From Fulvimarina uroteuthidis (GTDB taxonomy: Bacteria > Pseudomonadota > Alphaproteobacteria > Rhizobiales > Rhizobiaceae): 64,000 bases of DNA. Both the position numbers and the translations under genes were made by a program. This document shows positions 1 to 8,343 of this stretch, piece by piece (position 1 is the first letter of the stretch; every line of letters begins with the position of its first letter). The notes beneath the pieces were generated by a model. That model did not search any database. It saw only the letters and a program-made list of their open reading frames with translations, and was not told where the DNA came from. Location: NCBI RefSeq assembly GCF_034321785.1, contig NZ_JAXLPB010000004.1, positions 1 through 64,000 on the forward strand, given 5' to 3'.

Positions 1-345
1 AAACGCCGGGAGCCGCCCAAACGCCGCCCACGTCTCTCTTTCTTCTCGATTTCATAACCAACTTGTCAAAGATCACGCCAAACCAAATCAGCGCCGGACA
101 ACCAACCAAACCCCAAAAGGCCAAGCCAATCCCGATATGTCTCAGGAAAACACCGCCCGCCGCCTGCCTTGGCAGGTCGTCAGCATGACGCTTTCACCGA
201 AAAACAAAAACCTGAAGGCGCGAATGCAACCCAGCCCCCTATTTGATAAGAGACCAGATTGTTTTCAGACTTGAATGAGACGGTGAACCGTTCGGCTTCC
301 GTCTCCCTCAACCCGTCCGGCGCCTTCGCCGTCGTTGTTGAGCGC
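1..345 (-). other. Leader of an rRNA operon running off the left edge
   Basis: Read on the minus strand, this stretch lies downstream of a strong promoter and contains a boxA-like element, followed by an AGAAGAAAGAGAGACGTGG segment. That order is typical of the region just before 16S rRNA genes in Hyphomicrobiales. No open frame here looks coding. The 16S gene itself should begin just outside the window, to the left of base 1. The assignment rests on recalled similarity to rhizobial rrn leaders, so it is likely but not proven. Confidence 0.7.
65..75 (-). promoter_or_regulatory. boxA-like antitermination element of rrn leader
   Basis: The minus strand reads TGATCTTTGAC, close to the boxA consensus TGCTCTTTAACA that recruits NusB/S10 antitermination complexes on rRNA transcripts. 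It lies about 275 bases downstream of the promoter and close to the expected 16S start. Confidence 0.6.
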
Positions 346-375
346 TTTATAGGGGCAGTCGGAGCGACCCGTCAA
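346..375 (-). promoter_or_regulatory. Strong housekeeping promoter of the rRNA operon
   Basis: On the minus strand a TTGACG -35 box (370-375) is followed, after 17-18 bases, by TATAAA/CTATAA as -10 box (346-352). This is nearly the full sigma-70-type consensus and unusually strong for this GC-rich genome. Transcription would run left, into the leader and the 16S gene beyond the window. Confidence 0.7.
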
Positions 376-479
376 CAGCGAATTTGGCTTTCATGCATTT
401 TTTCTCGAAAAAGCCCGCGATCGCCTGCCCTGCGGGGCGCTGCGCGCCCTCGTGCCCCTATCGGCGCCGCGAGGACGGC

Positions 480-1103
480 TCAGGCCTTCGCGCCGTGCGA
501 AAAAATGTCCTCATCGTTCCACCCGGCGAGATCGAGCCTGACGCGGGTCGGCAAGAAACGGAAGCATTCGCGGGCGACGTCCATGCGGTCCTCGCGCTCG
601 AGCCGCTTGTAGAGGGCGCCCATAATGTCGTGCAGATAGAGAACGTCGGAGGCCGCATAGTCGAGTTGCGCCGGGGTGAGGATGTCGGCGGCCCAGTCGG
701 AAGACTGCTGCTGCTTCGACAGGTCGACGCCCACCAGCTCGCGCGCGAGATCCTTCAGGCCGTGGCGATCCGTATAGGTTCGCGTCAGGCGCGAGGCGAT
801 CTTGGTACAGAAGATGCCGTCCGTCATCGCACCGAACGCGTGATAGAGGGCGGCGACGTCGAAGCGCGCATAATGGAAGATCTTCGTCCTGGACGCGTCC
901 TTGAGAAGCGCCGCGATGTTGGGGGCCTCGCGCTGGCCCTTGGCCACCTGCACGATATCGGCGGTTCCGTCCCCCGGCGAGAGCTGGATGACGCAGAGCC
1001 GGTCCCGCAGGGTGTTGAGGCCGAGTGTCTCGGTGTCGATCGCAACGGGACCGGTGTACCGGTCGAGATTGGGAAGATCGCCCTTGTGAACGCGAATGGT
1101 CAT
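480..1103 (-). CDS. rnd: Short ribonuclease D-like 3'-5' exonuclease
   Basis: This 207-residue protein is a DEDDy exonuclease of the RNase D type, expected to trim 3' ends of structured RNAs such as tRNA precursors. The Exo I motif DTE is at residues 23-25, Exo II is HYARFD at 77-82, and Exo III has Tyr149 and Asp153 in YxxxD spacing. It consists only of the exonuclease domain; the two HRDC domains of E. coli RNase D (about 375 aa) are absent, as is usual for the short alphaproteobacterial form. The start is the ATG before TIRVHKG; upstream in-frame sequence looks non-coding. It sits just upstream of, and reads toward, the rRNA operon promoter. Confidence 0.88.
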   Translation of the reverse strand: MTIRVHKGDLPNLDRYTGPVAIDTETLGLNTLRDRLCVIQLSPGDGTADIVQVAKGQREAPNIAALLKDASRTKIFHYARFDVAALYHAFGAMTDGIFCTKIASRLTRTYTDRHGLKDLARELVGVDLSKQQQSSDWAADILTPAQLDYAASDVLYLHDIMGALYKRLEREDRMDVARECFRFLPTRVRLDLAGWNDEDIFSHGAKA

Positions 1104-1353
1104 CGATGTTATGTCTTTCAATGGCTGGCTTGTCGTTCCCTCCTTAGCTCGATTGGCCGGGAGCGACAAACAGGCACCGTGGCGAGGGCGGGACTGGAGG
1201 ACACACCCGCCCGCCACCGTCCGCGCTGCGCCAGTTTCGGCTTTTTCTCCGGCGCAAAACACGTTAGCCGGTAAACCGAACGATCCTACCTACCCGAACG
1301 CGAAAGAAGGCCCCGGCTCGCCGTGTCGCAGATCCGTGAAAGTCAATGATGGC

Positions 1354-2625
1354 ATGACCCAGTCGCAGATCGACTATGCGAGGCAGATCGGCAGACGCCT
1401 CGTTTTCGTATTCCCAGGTTTCGAACCGCTTCTGCCCGAGGCGCAGGTCGCGCGCTTCCGCAGGGCCGCCGAGCGTTCCGCGGCCGTGTTCGGCTCGCGC
1501 GTCGCGTTCACGCCGGTCGAGCGGACCGACGCATGTCCATCCGATCGCGCGGCATCGCCCTATGTCGAGCTCGATGCCTGCCTGACGGGCGAGATGTCCG
1601 GATCGGTCGTGAAGACCCGGCTCGTCTTCTGCGTCTGGGACGATCTTATCGCCGATTATGCATCGAAACCGCTGCCGCGACGCGTCTGCGACGGGTTCGC
1701 CGCGCTTTTCAGCTTCGTTTTCGACGGCACGTTCCTGCGCTATTGCCGAACGTCCTTTCGCTACGGCGCCTTCTTTCTCTTCCCCATCCTCGTGCCGGCC
1801 GCGATCCTCGCCTTCGGCATTCTCCTCGCGCTGACGCTCGGCGCCTTGTTCACCGGTCCGACCACATGGCTCGCCGGCGTGCTGATCGGTTCGGCCGCCG
1901 CGGCGATCCTCCTCTATCTGGCGAACCGGCGCTGGTTCCTCCTGACCGCACTCGACGACTGGTCGCTCGCACGCGACCTCTGCAACCGCACCAACCCCGC
2001 CATCGACCGCCGCATCGACGCGTTCGCCGACATCCTCAGGTCGCGGACAGAGGCAAGCGAGGCGGACGAAATCGTCGTCGCCGGTCACAGTCTGGGCGTC
2101 AGCCTGGCGGTGCCGGCGCTCGCGAAGGCCTACGGGGCAGGTCTCGCCCCCGGCATGCCCCTGCATCTCCTGACCGTCGGATCGAGCCTGATGAAGACCG
2201 CGCTTCACCCCAACGCCGGATGGCAGCGCGACGCTGTGCGCCGCCTCGTCGTCGATCACGCGGTTCCCTGGACCGACTGCCAGGCACTCACCGATCCGAT
2301 CAATTTCTACAAATCCAATCCGGCGCAAACGCTCGGAATCTCGGCGGACCCCCTGCCCCTCGTCTTCAAGATCCGGCTGCGGCGGATGGTGAGCGAGACG
2401 ACCTACCGGCGGATCAAGCGCGATTTTTTCCGGCTTCACCGCCAGTTCGTCCTGGCCGTCGAGCGGCGTGGGCCCTATTCCTTCCACATGCTCCTGCTCG
2501 GCCCCGGTTCCATGAGCGATTTCCGGCGGCACAAGACGCTGGACAGGCCGCCGCTGGTCTCGGACGCACGTCCTCCCGCAGCAGCGACCCATGCCGACCG
2601 ATCCTTAGAAAAGGCTTCCGAATGA
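1354..2625 (+). CDS. Membrane protein with an alpha/beta-hydrolase (lipase-like) motif
   Basis: This 423-residue protein has two predicted membrane segments (about 139-165 and 171-191) and, after them, the sequence VVAGHSLGVS, with the nucleophile-elbow motif GHSLG at 244-248 (Ser246). That motif is characteristic of serine lipases and esterases of the alpha/beta-hydrolase fold. The N-terminal part (RRLVFVFPGFEP) resembles the first strand and oxyanion region of such folds, so the membrane segments may interrupt the hydrolase domain. The specific substrate is unknown. The ATG at 1354 is preferred; a GTG at 1336 in the same frame is possible. The stop overlaps the start of the next gene by four bases (ATGA), indicating translational coupling. 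Confidence 0.72.
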   Translation: MTQSQIDYARQIGRRLVFVFPGFEPLLPEAQVARFRRAAERSAAVFGSRVAFTPVERTDACPSDRAASPYVELDACLTGEMSGSVVKTRLVFCVWDDLIADYASKPLPRRVCDGFAALFSFVFDGTFLRYCRTSFRYGAFFLFPILVPAAILAFGILLALTLGALFTGPTTWLAGVLIGSAAAAILLYLANRRWFLLTALDDWSLARDLCNRTNPAIDRRIDAFADILRSRTEASEADEIVVAGHSLGVSLAVPALAKAYGAGLAPGMPLHLLTVGSSLMKTALHPNAGWQRDAVRRLVVDHAVPWTDCQALTDPINFYKSNPAQTLGISADPLPLVFKIRLRRMVSETTYRRIKRDFFRLHRQFVLAVERRGPYSFHMLLLGPGSMSDFRRHKTLDRPPLVSDARPPAAATHADRSLEKASE

Positions 2626-3209
2626 CCATTGCGACGGTGGGGACGATTGCCTGGGCGATCATGGTGATATGCTGGTATGTGATCCGATATCCGTTCGAGC
2701 GCCGCGCGAAGCGTGCCAGAGTCGAGACCACCCGGCGCGGCGCGGCCGAAACAATGCGGATGCTCGTATCCTTCACCGGTCTCGGCGTTCTGCCCGGCCT
2801 GTTCGCCGTGACCGGCTTTCCGGCATTCGCAGATTATTCGCCGTCGACCCTCCAGGTGGCGCTCGGCATGGCGGTGGCGATTCTCGCCCTCGTCCTCTTC
2901 CGCCTCACCCACAAGGCGCTCGGCAAGATGTGGTCGGTCTCGCTCGACCTTCGCGAGAAGCACAAGCTCGTGACGAGCGGCATCTACCGCCGCGTGCGCC
3001 ATCCCATGTACACCGCGTTCTGGTCGATGGCGCTGGCGCAGGCGCTGCTGGTGCCGAATGTCGTCGCCGGGCTTTCGGGCCTTGTCGGCTTCGGAACCCT
3101 GTTCTTCCTGCGGGTCGGCCCGGAAGAGAAAATGATGGAATCGGCATTCGGCGAGGACTATCGCCTCTATTGCGAGCGCACCGCGCGGATCATTCCGGGG
3201 GTTTACTGA
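2622..3209 (+). CDS. Isoprenylcysteine carboxyl methyltransferase (ICMT) family membrane protein
   Basis: This 195-residue membrane protein has about five hydrophobic segments and carries the family motif GIYRRVRHPMY at 120-130, followed by GPEEKMMESAFGEDY (166-180). These features define the ICMT/PEMT group of SAM-dependent membrane methyltransferases. Bacterial members lack a known prenylated protein substrate, and some methylate lipids or small molecules, so the reaction cannot be stated. It is coupled by ATGA overlap to the upstream lipase-like membrane protein, which suggests a shared lipid-related job. Its 3' end overlaps the convergent PhoD-like gene by seven bases. Confidence 0.82.
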   Translation: MTIATVGTIAWAIMVICWYVIRYPFERRAKRARVETTRRGAAETMRMLVSFTGLGVLPGLFAVTGFPAFADYSPSTLQVALGMAVAILALVLFRLTHKALGKMWSVSLDLREKHKLVTSGIYRRVRHPMYTAFWSMALAQALLVPNVVAGLSGLVGFGTLFFLRVGPEEKMMESAFGEDYRLYCERTARIIPGVY

Positions 3210-4672
3210 AGCTGGAGCGCCGAAGTGCGACCCTGTTCTTCGAGTTCCCAGACCGCCGACCAGTCGCGCCCGTCCCGGCGGAGCACCATGTAGTTGCGCT
3301 CCTCGACATAGATTGTCTTGGCCGACGGCATCCGATGCATCTTGATCTTGCGGCGCGGAAGCGGGCTTTCGCCGAGGCGCGCGAGCATGGTCAGCACCAG
3401 CGCATACGCCCTCGGCGGCGAGCGATGCGAGATGCCGGACGATACGAGCTGATGGATCGAGGTCTTGTCCCGAAGGCTCATCTGCCCGCGTGTCGCGAGG
3501 TGAATCTCGCCGGACAGAATCGTCACGCGGTTCGGCTTGTGTTCCTGGGCCTCCGCCAGAACCTTGAGAAACCGCTTCCACTCCTTGCGATGGCTGCGGC
3601 TCTGCCACTGGTCGCGCAGATCGTCCTCGTAGTCGCGGGCGGGCGGAACATAGTCCGAGACGAATTCGAGCCAGGACAGGCGCGGCCCCATGACGGGAAC
3701 GCTCGACATCAGAAGGATCCTCGTATCGGCCGGGGCGGTCGACATCGCCGTCTCGAAACCATGCCAGCCCTTCGGACCCATGACGCGGTGGCGGCGGCGC
3801 TCGCTGCGAAGATCGGGAACCACCAGTCGGAAGCCCGGAAAATCCAAGCTGTAGGTGAAAGTCTCGCCTGTGGCGTCATGGAAACTGTCCGGCAGAGGCC
3901 CCTCCCCCACGCCGATCTGGAAGATGCGGAACATTTCGCGCGCGGCCTCGAAGACACCGCGACCGATGGGACTGTCCAGCACCTCGTCCGCCAGGCTCCC
4001 CCAACCGTCGATGATGTCGTGGTCGTCCCACATCATCGCGGCAGGTGCCTCGGCCGAAAGCGCGGCCATCGCCGGCCTGGCATAGGTGATGCAGTAGCGG
4101 TTGAAGTAGAAGAAGCGGACCGCGTCCCGGGCGGCCTGCGAGAGCGGCATGACGGCGCCCTCCGCGTCGCTCGCCTCCTCCCATGCGATCACCTCGGGAT
4201 GGCTCTCCAGCACATCATCGGCATAGATCTGGTCGCCCCCTTCGAGGATCAGGCCGAAGGGATGGTGGCGGTGCTGGCCGGCGAGCCGGTTCCACATCAC
4301 GTCGCGCTCCTCGAGCGGCCGGTCGAGATCGCCGTTTTCCTCGCCGTTGCAGGACACGTAGGCAATGCGCAGATCCCCGGCGCCGCAGGGCGCGATGCGG
4401 AAATCCTTGCCGTCGAGGCTGTAACCGATCGCCTCCCGGGTCGGAACGGAGAACGCGTAGCGCCAGACCTTCGAGCCGAACAGTTCGGTCAGGAGCTCCG
4501 GTTCGATCCGCGTCCGGCCGGAAAGGATGAGAGGCACGGCTTCGGCATGTGCGGGGCGGACCAGGATCGCGACGATCGAATGAAACGCGTCGTCCGCGCC
4601 CCGCGAGATCAGGATCGGACCGACCGACATGCCAGCCGTTCGTTCGCTGGCGCCTTTGCCGTCAAAAGTCAT
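3203..4672 (-). CDS. PhoD-like alkaline phosphatase family protein
   Basis: This 489-residue metallophosphoesterase carries SCNG at 107-110, GGDQIYAD at 145-152, WDDHDI at about 215-220 and GEIH at about 388-391, all typical metal-ligand motifs of the PhoD-like family. No signal peptide is apparent, so unlike classical Tat-exported PhoD it may act in the cytoplasm. The ATG at 4672 is preceded by a purine-rich GGTGGGG ribosome site. The substrate, phosphodiester or phosphomonoester, is not determined by sequence. It is convergent with the ICMT-like gene. Confidence 0.85.
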   Translation of the reverse strand: MTFDGKGASERTAGMSVGPILISRGADDAFHSIVAILVRPAHAEAVPLILSGRTRIEPELLTELFGSKVWRYAFSVPTREAIGYSLDGKDFRIAPCGAGDLRIAYVSCNGEENGDLDRPLEERDVMWNRLAGQHRHHPFGLILEGGDQIYADDVLESHPEVIAWEEASDAEGAVMPLSQAARDAVRFFYFNRYCITYARPAMAALSAEAPAAMMWDDHDIIDGWGSLADEVLDSPIGRGVFEAAREMFRIFQIGVGEGPLPDSFHDATGETFTYSLDFPGFRLVVPDLRSERRRHRVMGPKGWHGFETAMSTAPADTRILLMSSVPVMGPRLSWLEFVSDYVPPARDYEDDLRDQWQSRSHRKEWKRFLKVLAEAQEHKPNRVTILSGEIHLATRGQMSLRDKTSIHQLVSSGISHRSPPRAYALVLTMLARLGESPLPRRKIKMHRMPSAKTIYVEERNYMVLRRDGRDWSAVWELEEQGRTSALQLQ

Positions 4673-4828
4673 GTCCCCACCTCGTTTTCCGTCGCACCAC
4701 GCACGAAACGTGCGGTCCGCACCCGCCGGGACATGATCTAAGGACGGAAACGCTTTTCGCAACGCGTCAGCGCGGCGCAAGGCCTCACGATAACGTGGAG
4801 AAACGCGAAATCCCGCCGTGCATCGGCG

Positions 4829-5509
4829 TCAGTCTTGCGAACCGGACCCGAACAGCGACATGAAGGGATTGCTCTGCCCGCGCGCCTTCGTGCTGTCCAG
4901 CGCGATCGCGCTCGTCGGTTCGATTGCCGTTTCGGCAGGCTGGCGAAGCGTTGCGAAATCGAAGCTTTCGCGGCCCGCCTTCACGTCGGCCTGCGTTGCG
5001 AGCCTGGCATGGCTGCGCAGATCGCGCCCGATCTTTTCGTAGAACGAATTGCCGCCGGCGATCGCGACGTAATGCATGTTCGGATAGCTGAAGCTGTGCC
5101 CTGCCGTATGGAAGAAGCGGGCGGTCCGGACCCCTTCGTGGCGCTCTCCGCGCAGCACCTTCGCCGCGGTCGCCATGGCGAGTTCCCGCCCGCCGGTCAT
5201 CTCGCGCGTCATCACGCCGGGTGCGAACTGCCGGTTCTGCGCGACGACCGAACAGACATCGTCGGGAAAGGACGCGCTTTCGACGCGGTTCATAACCACG
5301 GTGCCGACAGCCAGCATGCCGTCTTCGCTGGAGCGGTTGCTTTCGAAGTACATGGCGCGCGCCATGCATGTCTGCTCCTTGACGTCGACGGAGCCCAGCA
5401 CCTCCTCGACGACGGGCTTGTCGCTCCGAACGCAGCCGGACATGAGAAGGGCTGCAACGACCGGGAGGCCTGCGCGAGCGGCGGTGTTGATGAATGATCG
5501 TGTTTTCAT
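4829..5509 (-). CDS. Cell wall hydrolase of the SleB (Hydrolase_2) family, lipoprotein
   Basis: This 226-residue protein begins with a lipoprotein signal peptide ending in the lipobox LMSGC (Cys26). The following domain (about 45-160) has the SleB pattern: CMARAMYFESNRSSEDG, then AVGTVVMNRV, with a typical Glu in YFES as candidate catalytic residue. SleB-type enzymes cleave peptidoglycan; in non-sporulating alphaproteobacteria they are thought to take part in wall turnover. The C-terminal 70 residues are less conserved. The start is the ATG directly before the signal sequence. It is monocistronic between the PhoD-like gene and the sdhB terminator. Confidence 0.83.
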   Translation of the reverse strand: MKTRSFINTAARAGLPVVAALLMSGCVRSDKPVVEEVLGSVDVKEQTCMARAMYFESNRSSEDGMLAVGTVVMNRVESASFPDDVCSVVAQNRQFAPGVMTREMTGGRELAMATAAKVLRGERHEGVRTARFFHTAGHSFSYPNMHYVAIAGGNSFYEKIGRDLRSHARLATQADVKAGRESFDFATLRQPAETAIEPTSAIALDSTKARGQSNPFMSLFGSGSQD

Positions 5510-5647
5510 GCCGAAACCGATCGTTTCGGATTTGGGCAGTTTCGCGGCTGGTCGTCCGGAACGGTCAAGCCGCATTGAAACTGTTGCCGAAATGCGTCGG
5601 GTCGGATGGGGTTGGCGCCGGGATGCCGGTGCTGCCACAGACCAACG

Positions 5648-5673
5648 AAAAGCGGCCGGTCTTCACCGGCCGC
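5648..5673 (-). terminator. Rho-independent terminator of sdhB
   Basis: On the minus strand a perfect 9-bp stem GCGGCCGGT / ACCGGCCGC (5652-5673) closes a GAAG tetraloop and is followed by TTTTCGTT. It lies about 28 bases after the sdhB stop codon. Confidence 0.88.
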
Positions 5674-5700
5674 TCGGCTATGACGGATCGGATCTTTCGA

Positions 5701-6480
5701 TCAGACCCGGCGCTCGACCATCATCTTCTTGATCTCGGCGATCGCCTTCGCCGGGTTCAGGCCTTTCGGACACGACTGGGTGCAGTTCATGATCGTGTGG
5801 CATCGATAGAGCTTGAACGGATCTTCGAGAGCGTCGAGGCGCTCGCCCGTCGCCTCGTCACGGGAATCGATCAGCCAGCGATAGGCCTGCAGCAGGACGG
5901 CGGGGCCGAGATAGCGCTCGCCGTTCCACCAGTAGGAGGGACAGGAGGTCTGGCAGCAGAAGCAGAGAATACATTCGTAGAGACCGTCGAGCTTCTCGCG
6001 GTCGGAATGGCTCTGCAGCCATTCCTTCTGCGGTTCGGGCGATTCGGTCTTGAGCCAGGGTTCGATGGAGCGGAGCTGGGCGTAGGGCACGGTCAGGTCC
6101 GGCACGAGATCCTTGACCACCGGCATGTGCGGCAACGGATAGACGGCGACAGTGCCATCGATCTCGTCCATGCCCTTCGTGCAGGCCAGCGTGTTGCTGC
6201 CGTCGATGTTCATCGAGCAGGAGCCGCAAATGCCTTCGCGGCACGAGCGGCGCAAGGTCAGGGTCGAATCGACCTTGTTCTTGATCCAAAGGAGTGCGTC
6301 GAGAACCATCGGCCCGCAATCGTCGAGATCGACGAAATAGGTGTCCAGACGGGGATTGTCGTCATCGTCCGGCGACCAGCGATAGATCTTGAATTCGCGA
6401 ATATTGTTCGCGCCCTTGGGACGATCCCACGTCTTGCCCTCGGAGATCGTCGAGTTCTTGGGAAGCGTAAGTTCGACCAT
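5701..6480 (-). CDS. sdhB: Succinate dehydrogenase iron-sulfur subunit
   Basis: This 259-residue subunit of complex II carries electrons from the flavin of SdhA to ubiquinone at SdhCD, linking the TCA cycle and the respiratory chain. The [2Fe-2S] ligands are Cys80, Cys85, Cys88 and Cys100. The [4Fe-4S] and [3Fe-4S] ligands are in CxxCxxCxxxC (Cys170, 173, 176, 180) and Cys227, 233, 237. All are intact and the length is normal. sdhC, sdhD and sdhA are not adjacent: the gene upstream is egtB, 240 bases away, so sdhB has its own transcription unit, closed by a clear terminator. Confidence 0.96.
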   Translation of the reverse strand: MVELTLPKNSTISEGKTWDRPKGANNIREFKIYRWSPDDDDNPRLDTYFVDLDDCGPMVLDALLWIKNKVDSTLTLRRSCREGICGSCSMNIDGSNTLACTKGMDEIDGTVAVYPLPHMPVVKDLVPDLTVPYAQLRSIEPWLKTESPEPQKEWLQSHSDREKLDGLYECILCFCCQTSCPSYWWNGERYLGPAVLLQAYRWLIDSRDEATGERLDALEDPFKLYRCHTIMNCTQSCPKGLNPAKAIAEIKKMMVERRV

Positions 6481-6720
6481 GGTCGTTGTGTCCGGTCCTG
6501 TTGATCCTTGCACGCAACATAGCGAGTGCGCTGCAAAACGGAAGAGACGAATGCGCGCGCCCCTTCCCTTTCTTCCCCGCATATTGTGGCCGGTTCGATC
6601 GAAACACGGACCTTTCAGGAGACCGCGCGCCATTCCGAGCACCGGGCGATGCAGCCGGACCGTCCTGCCGTCCGACCCCGGCGCCGGTCGGGTCCGGGAC
6701 CGGTGTCGGCCGCGTGGACG

Positions 6721-8001
6721 CTATCCGTCCTCGGCCAGCCGAAGACCGGAAAACTGCCAGCGGGCTTCCGGCGGGAAGAAGTTGCGATAGGTCGCGCGGA
6801 CATGGCCCTCGGACGTCGCGCAGGATCCGCCGCGAAGCACGAACTGGCCGCACATGAACTTGCCATTGTATTCGCCCACGGCGCCCGCGGCGGTCTTGAA
6901 ACGCGGATAGGGAAGGAAGGCGCTCTGCGTCCATTCCCAGCAATCGCCGAACATCTGGCGCGGTCCCGCATCCAAATCCTCTGCGGGCAACGGGCGCAGG
7001 CGGCCGGAACTTGCGAAATTGCCGGAGAGCGGCAAGCCCTGCGCGGCGTTTTCCCATTCCGCTTCGGTGGGAAGCCGCTTGCCGGCCCAGGAGGCGAAGG
7101 CATCGGCTTCGTAATAGCTGATATGGGTGACGGGCGCAGCCCGATCGATCGGCTGAAACCCGCGCAGCGTCATCGACCAGTAGGTGCCATCGCGCTTTTC
7201 CCAATAGAGCGGCATCGTCCAGCCATTGGCCTTGATATCGGCCCAGCCGGCCGAAAGCCAGCGCATCGGATCGCGGTAGGCGCCGGCTTCGATGAAATCG
7301 ATCCATTCGCCATTGGTCACCAGCCGATCTGCGAGGCGATATGGCTCGAGCAGCGTGCGGTGGCGCGGGCCCTCGCAATCGAAGCCGAACCCCGAACCAT
7401 CATGGCCGATCTCGACGATGCCGCCCTCGAACGGCAGGAACGTCATCGGGGCCGTTTCGCGTGCCTCGGAAGAGATCGGCTCGGGATCGGTGAACGCCGG
7501 CCGCAAGGGGCTCTGCGAAAACAGATGGAGAATGTCGGTCAGCAGCAATTCCTGATGCTGCTGTTCGTGATGGCAGCCGAGTTCGATGAGGTCGGTGAGG
7601 TCGCCGTCGAGATCGCTCTCCAGAAGCGTTTCCATCGCGCGATCCACATGGTCGCGGTAGGCCAGAACCTCCGCGAGCGAAGGCCGTGTCACGAAACCGC
7701 GCTTGGGCCGGGGCTGCCGCTCGCCGACGCTCTCATAGTAGGAGTTGAAGAGGAAGTTAAAGCTTTCGTCGAACACCTCGTAGCCGGCGGCGACGGGTTT
7801 CAGGACCATGGTCTCGAAGAACCAGGTCGTGTGTGCCAGATGCCATTTGGCCGGGCTTGCATCCGGCATCGACTGAACCGTCGCGTCGGCATCCGACAGG
7901 TTGGCGGCGAGCTGACGGCTCGCAAGGCGCACGCGCAGGAAACGTTCTCGGGTCGAGCTTACGGCGTCGCTCGACGATGGGCAGGGAAAAACAGCTGTCA
8001 C
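6721..8001 (-). CDS. egtB: Ergothioneine biosynthesis protein EgtB
   Basis: This 426-residue protein is an iron-dependent sulfoxide synthase that joins hercynine to a thiol donor using oxygen. The N-terminal DinB-like domain holds the three-histidine iron site: His54 in KWHLAH, plus HEQQHQE (His145, His149) with HX3HXE spacing. The C-terminal formylglycine-generating-enzyme-like domain includes LPTEAEWENAA and FGDCWEWTQS, with LRGGSCAT near the end. The assignment is firm. The methyltransferase EgtD, often the next gene, is absent here; sdhB follows instead. Whether the thiol donor is cysteine or gamma-glutamylcysteine cannot be decided by eye. Confidence 0.93.
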   Translation of the reverse strand: MTAVFPCPSSSDAVSSTRERFLRVRLASRQLAANLSDADATVQSMPDASPAKWHLAHTTWFFETMVLKPVAAGYEVFDESFNFLFNSYYESVGERQPRPKRGFVTRPSLAEVLAYRDHVDRAMETLLESDLDGDLTDLIELGCHHEQQHQELLLTDILHLFSQSPLRPAFTDPEPISSEARETAPMTFLPFEGGIVEIGHDGSGFGFDCEGPRHRTLLEPYRLADRLVTNGEWIDFIEAGAYRDPMRWLSAGWADIKANGWTMPLYWEKRDGTYWSMTLRGFQPIDRAAPVTHISYYEADAFASWAGKRLPTEAEWENAAQGLPLSGNFASSGRLRPLPAEDLDAGPRQMFGDCWEWTQSAFLPYPRFKTAAGAVGEYNGKFMCGQFVLRGGSCATSEGHVRATYRNFFPPEARWQFSGLRLAEDG

Positions 8002-8343
8002 GACCGAACCTCGTCATCCACTCGAAGGAAACTCGCGCCGACCGGGGCGGACTGGCCCGGATCGGACCGGACGCCAGGTCCTTGCGGAGGCCATGCGGAT
8101 CGCATGGACCAGTTCGTGTCGATTTAGGTCCGGCGCGCGGCCGTGCAATGACGATTCCGACCGCCCGGGCGATAAGTCTTCACATCTGCGACATAAGCCG
8201 ACGATCCCGCGAGCGCCCGACTGGACGCGGTCCCGGTCCCGAAGTCACGGCGCGGCCGGTTGGAATCGGGCCGTATCATGGGTCCGGACGGCACGCTCGC
8301 GGGTTCGGACGAGCGGCGTTCTGTCGCGGCAGGGATGCGCTGC
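8002..8343 (-). other. 342-base gap without a gene
   Basis: This gap separates egtB from the App1-like gene, both minus strand. No supported reading frame, tRNA fold or terminator with a T-run was seen. It presumably carries the egtB promoter and the 3' end of the App1-like transcript. Confidence 0.5.

Noticed and set aside
8002..8343. tRNA-like or small RNA gene
   Set aside because: A GGTTGGAATCGG string recalls a T-loop, but no acceptor or anticodon stem could be paired.
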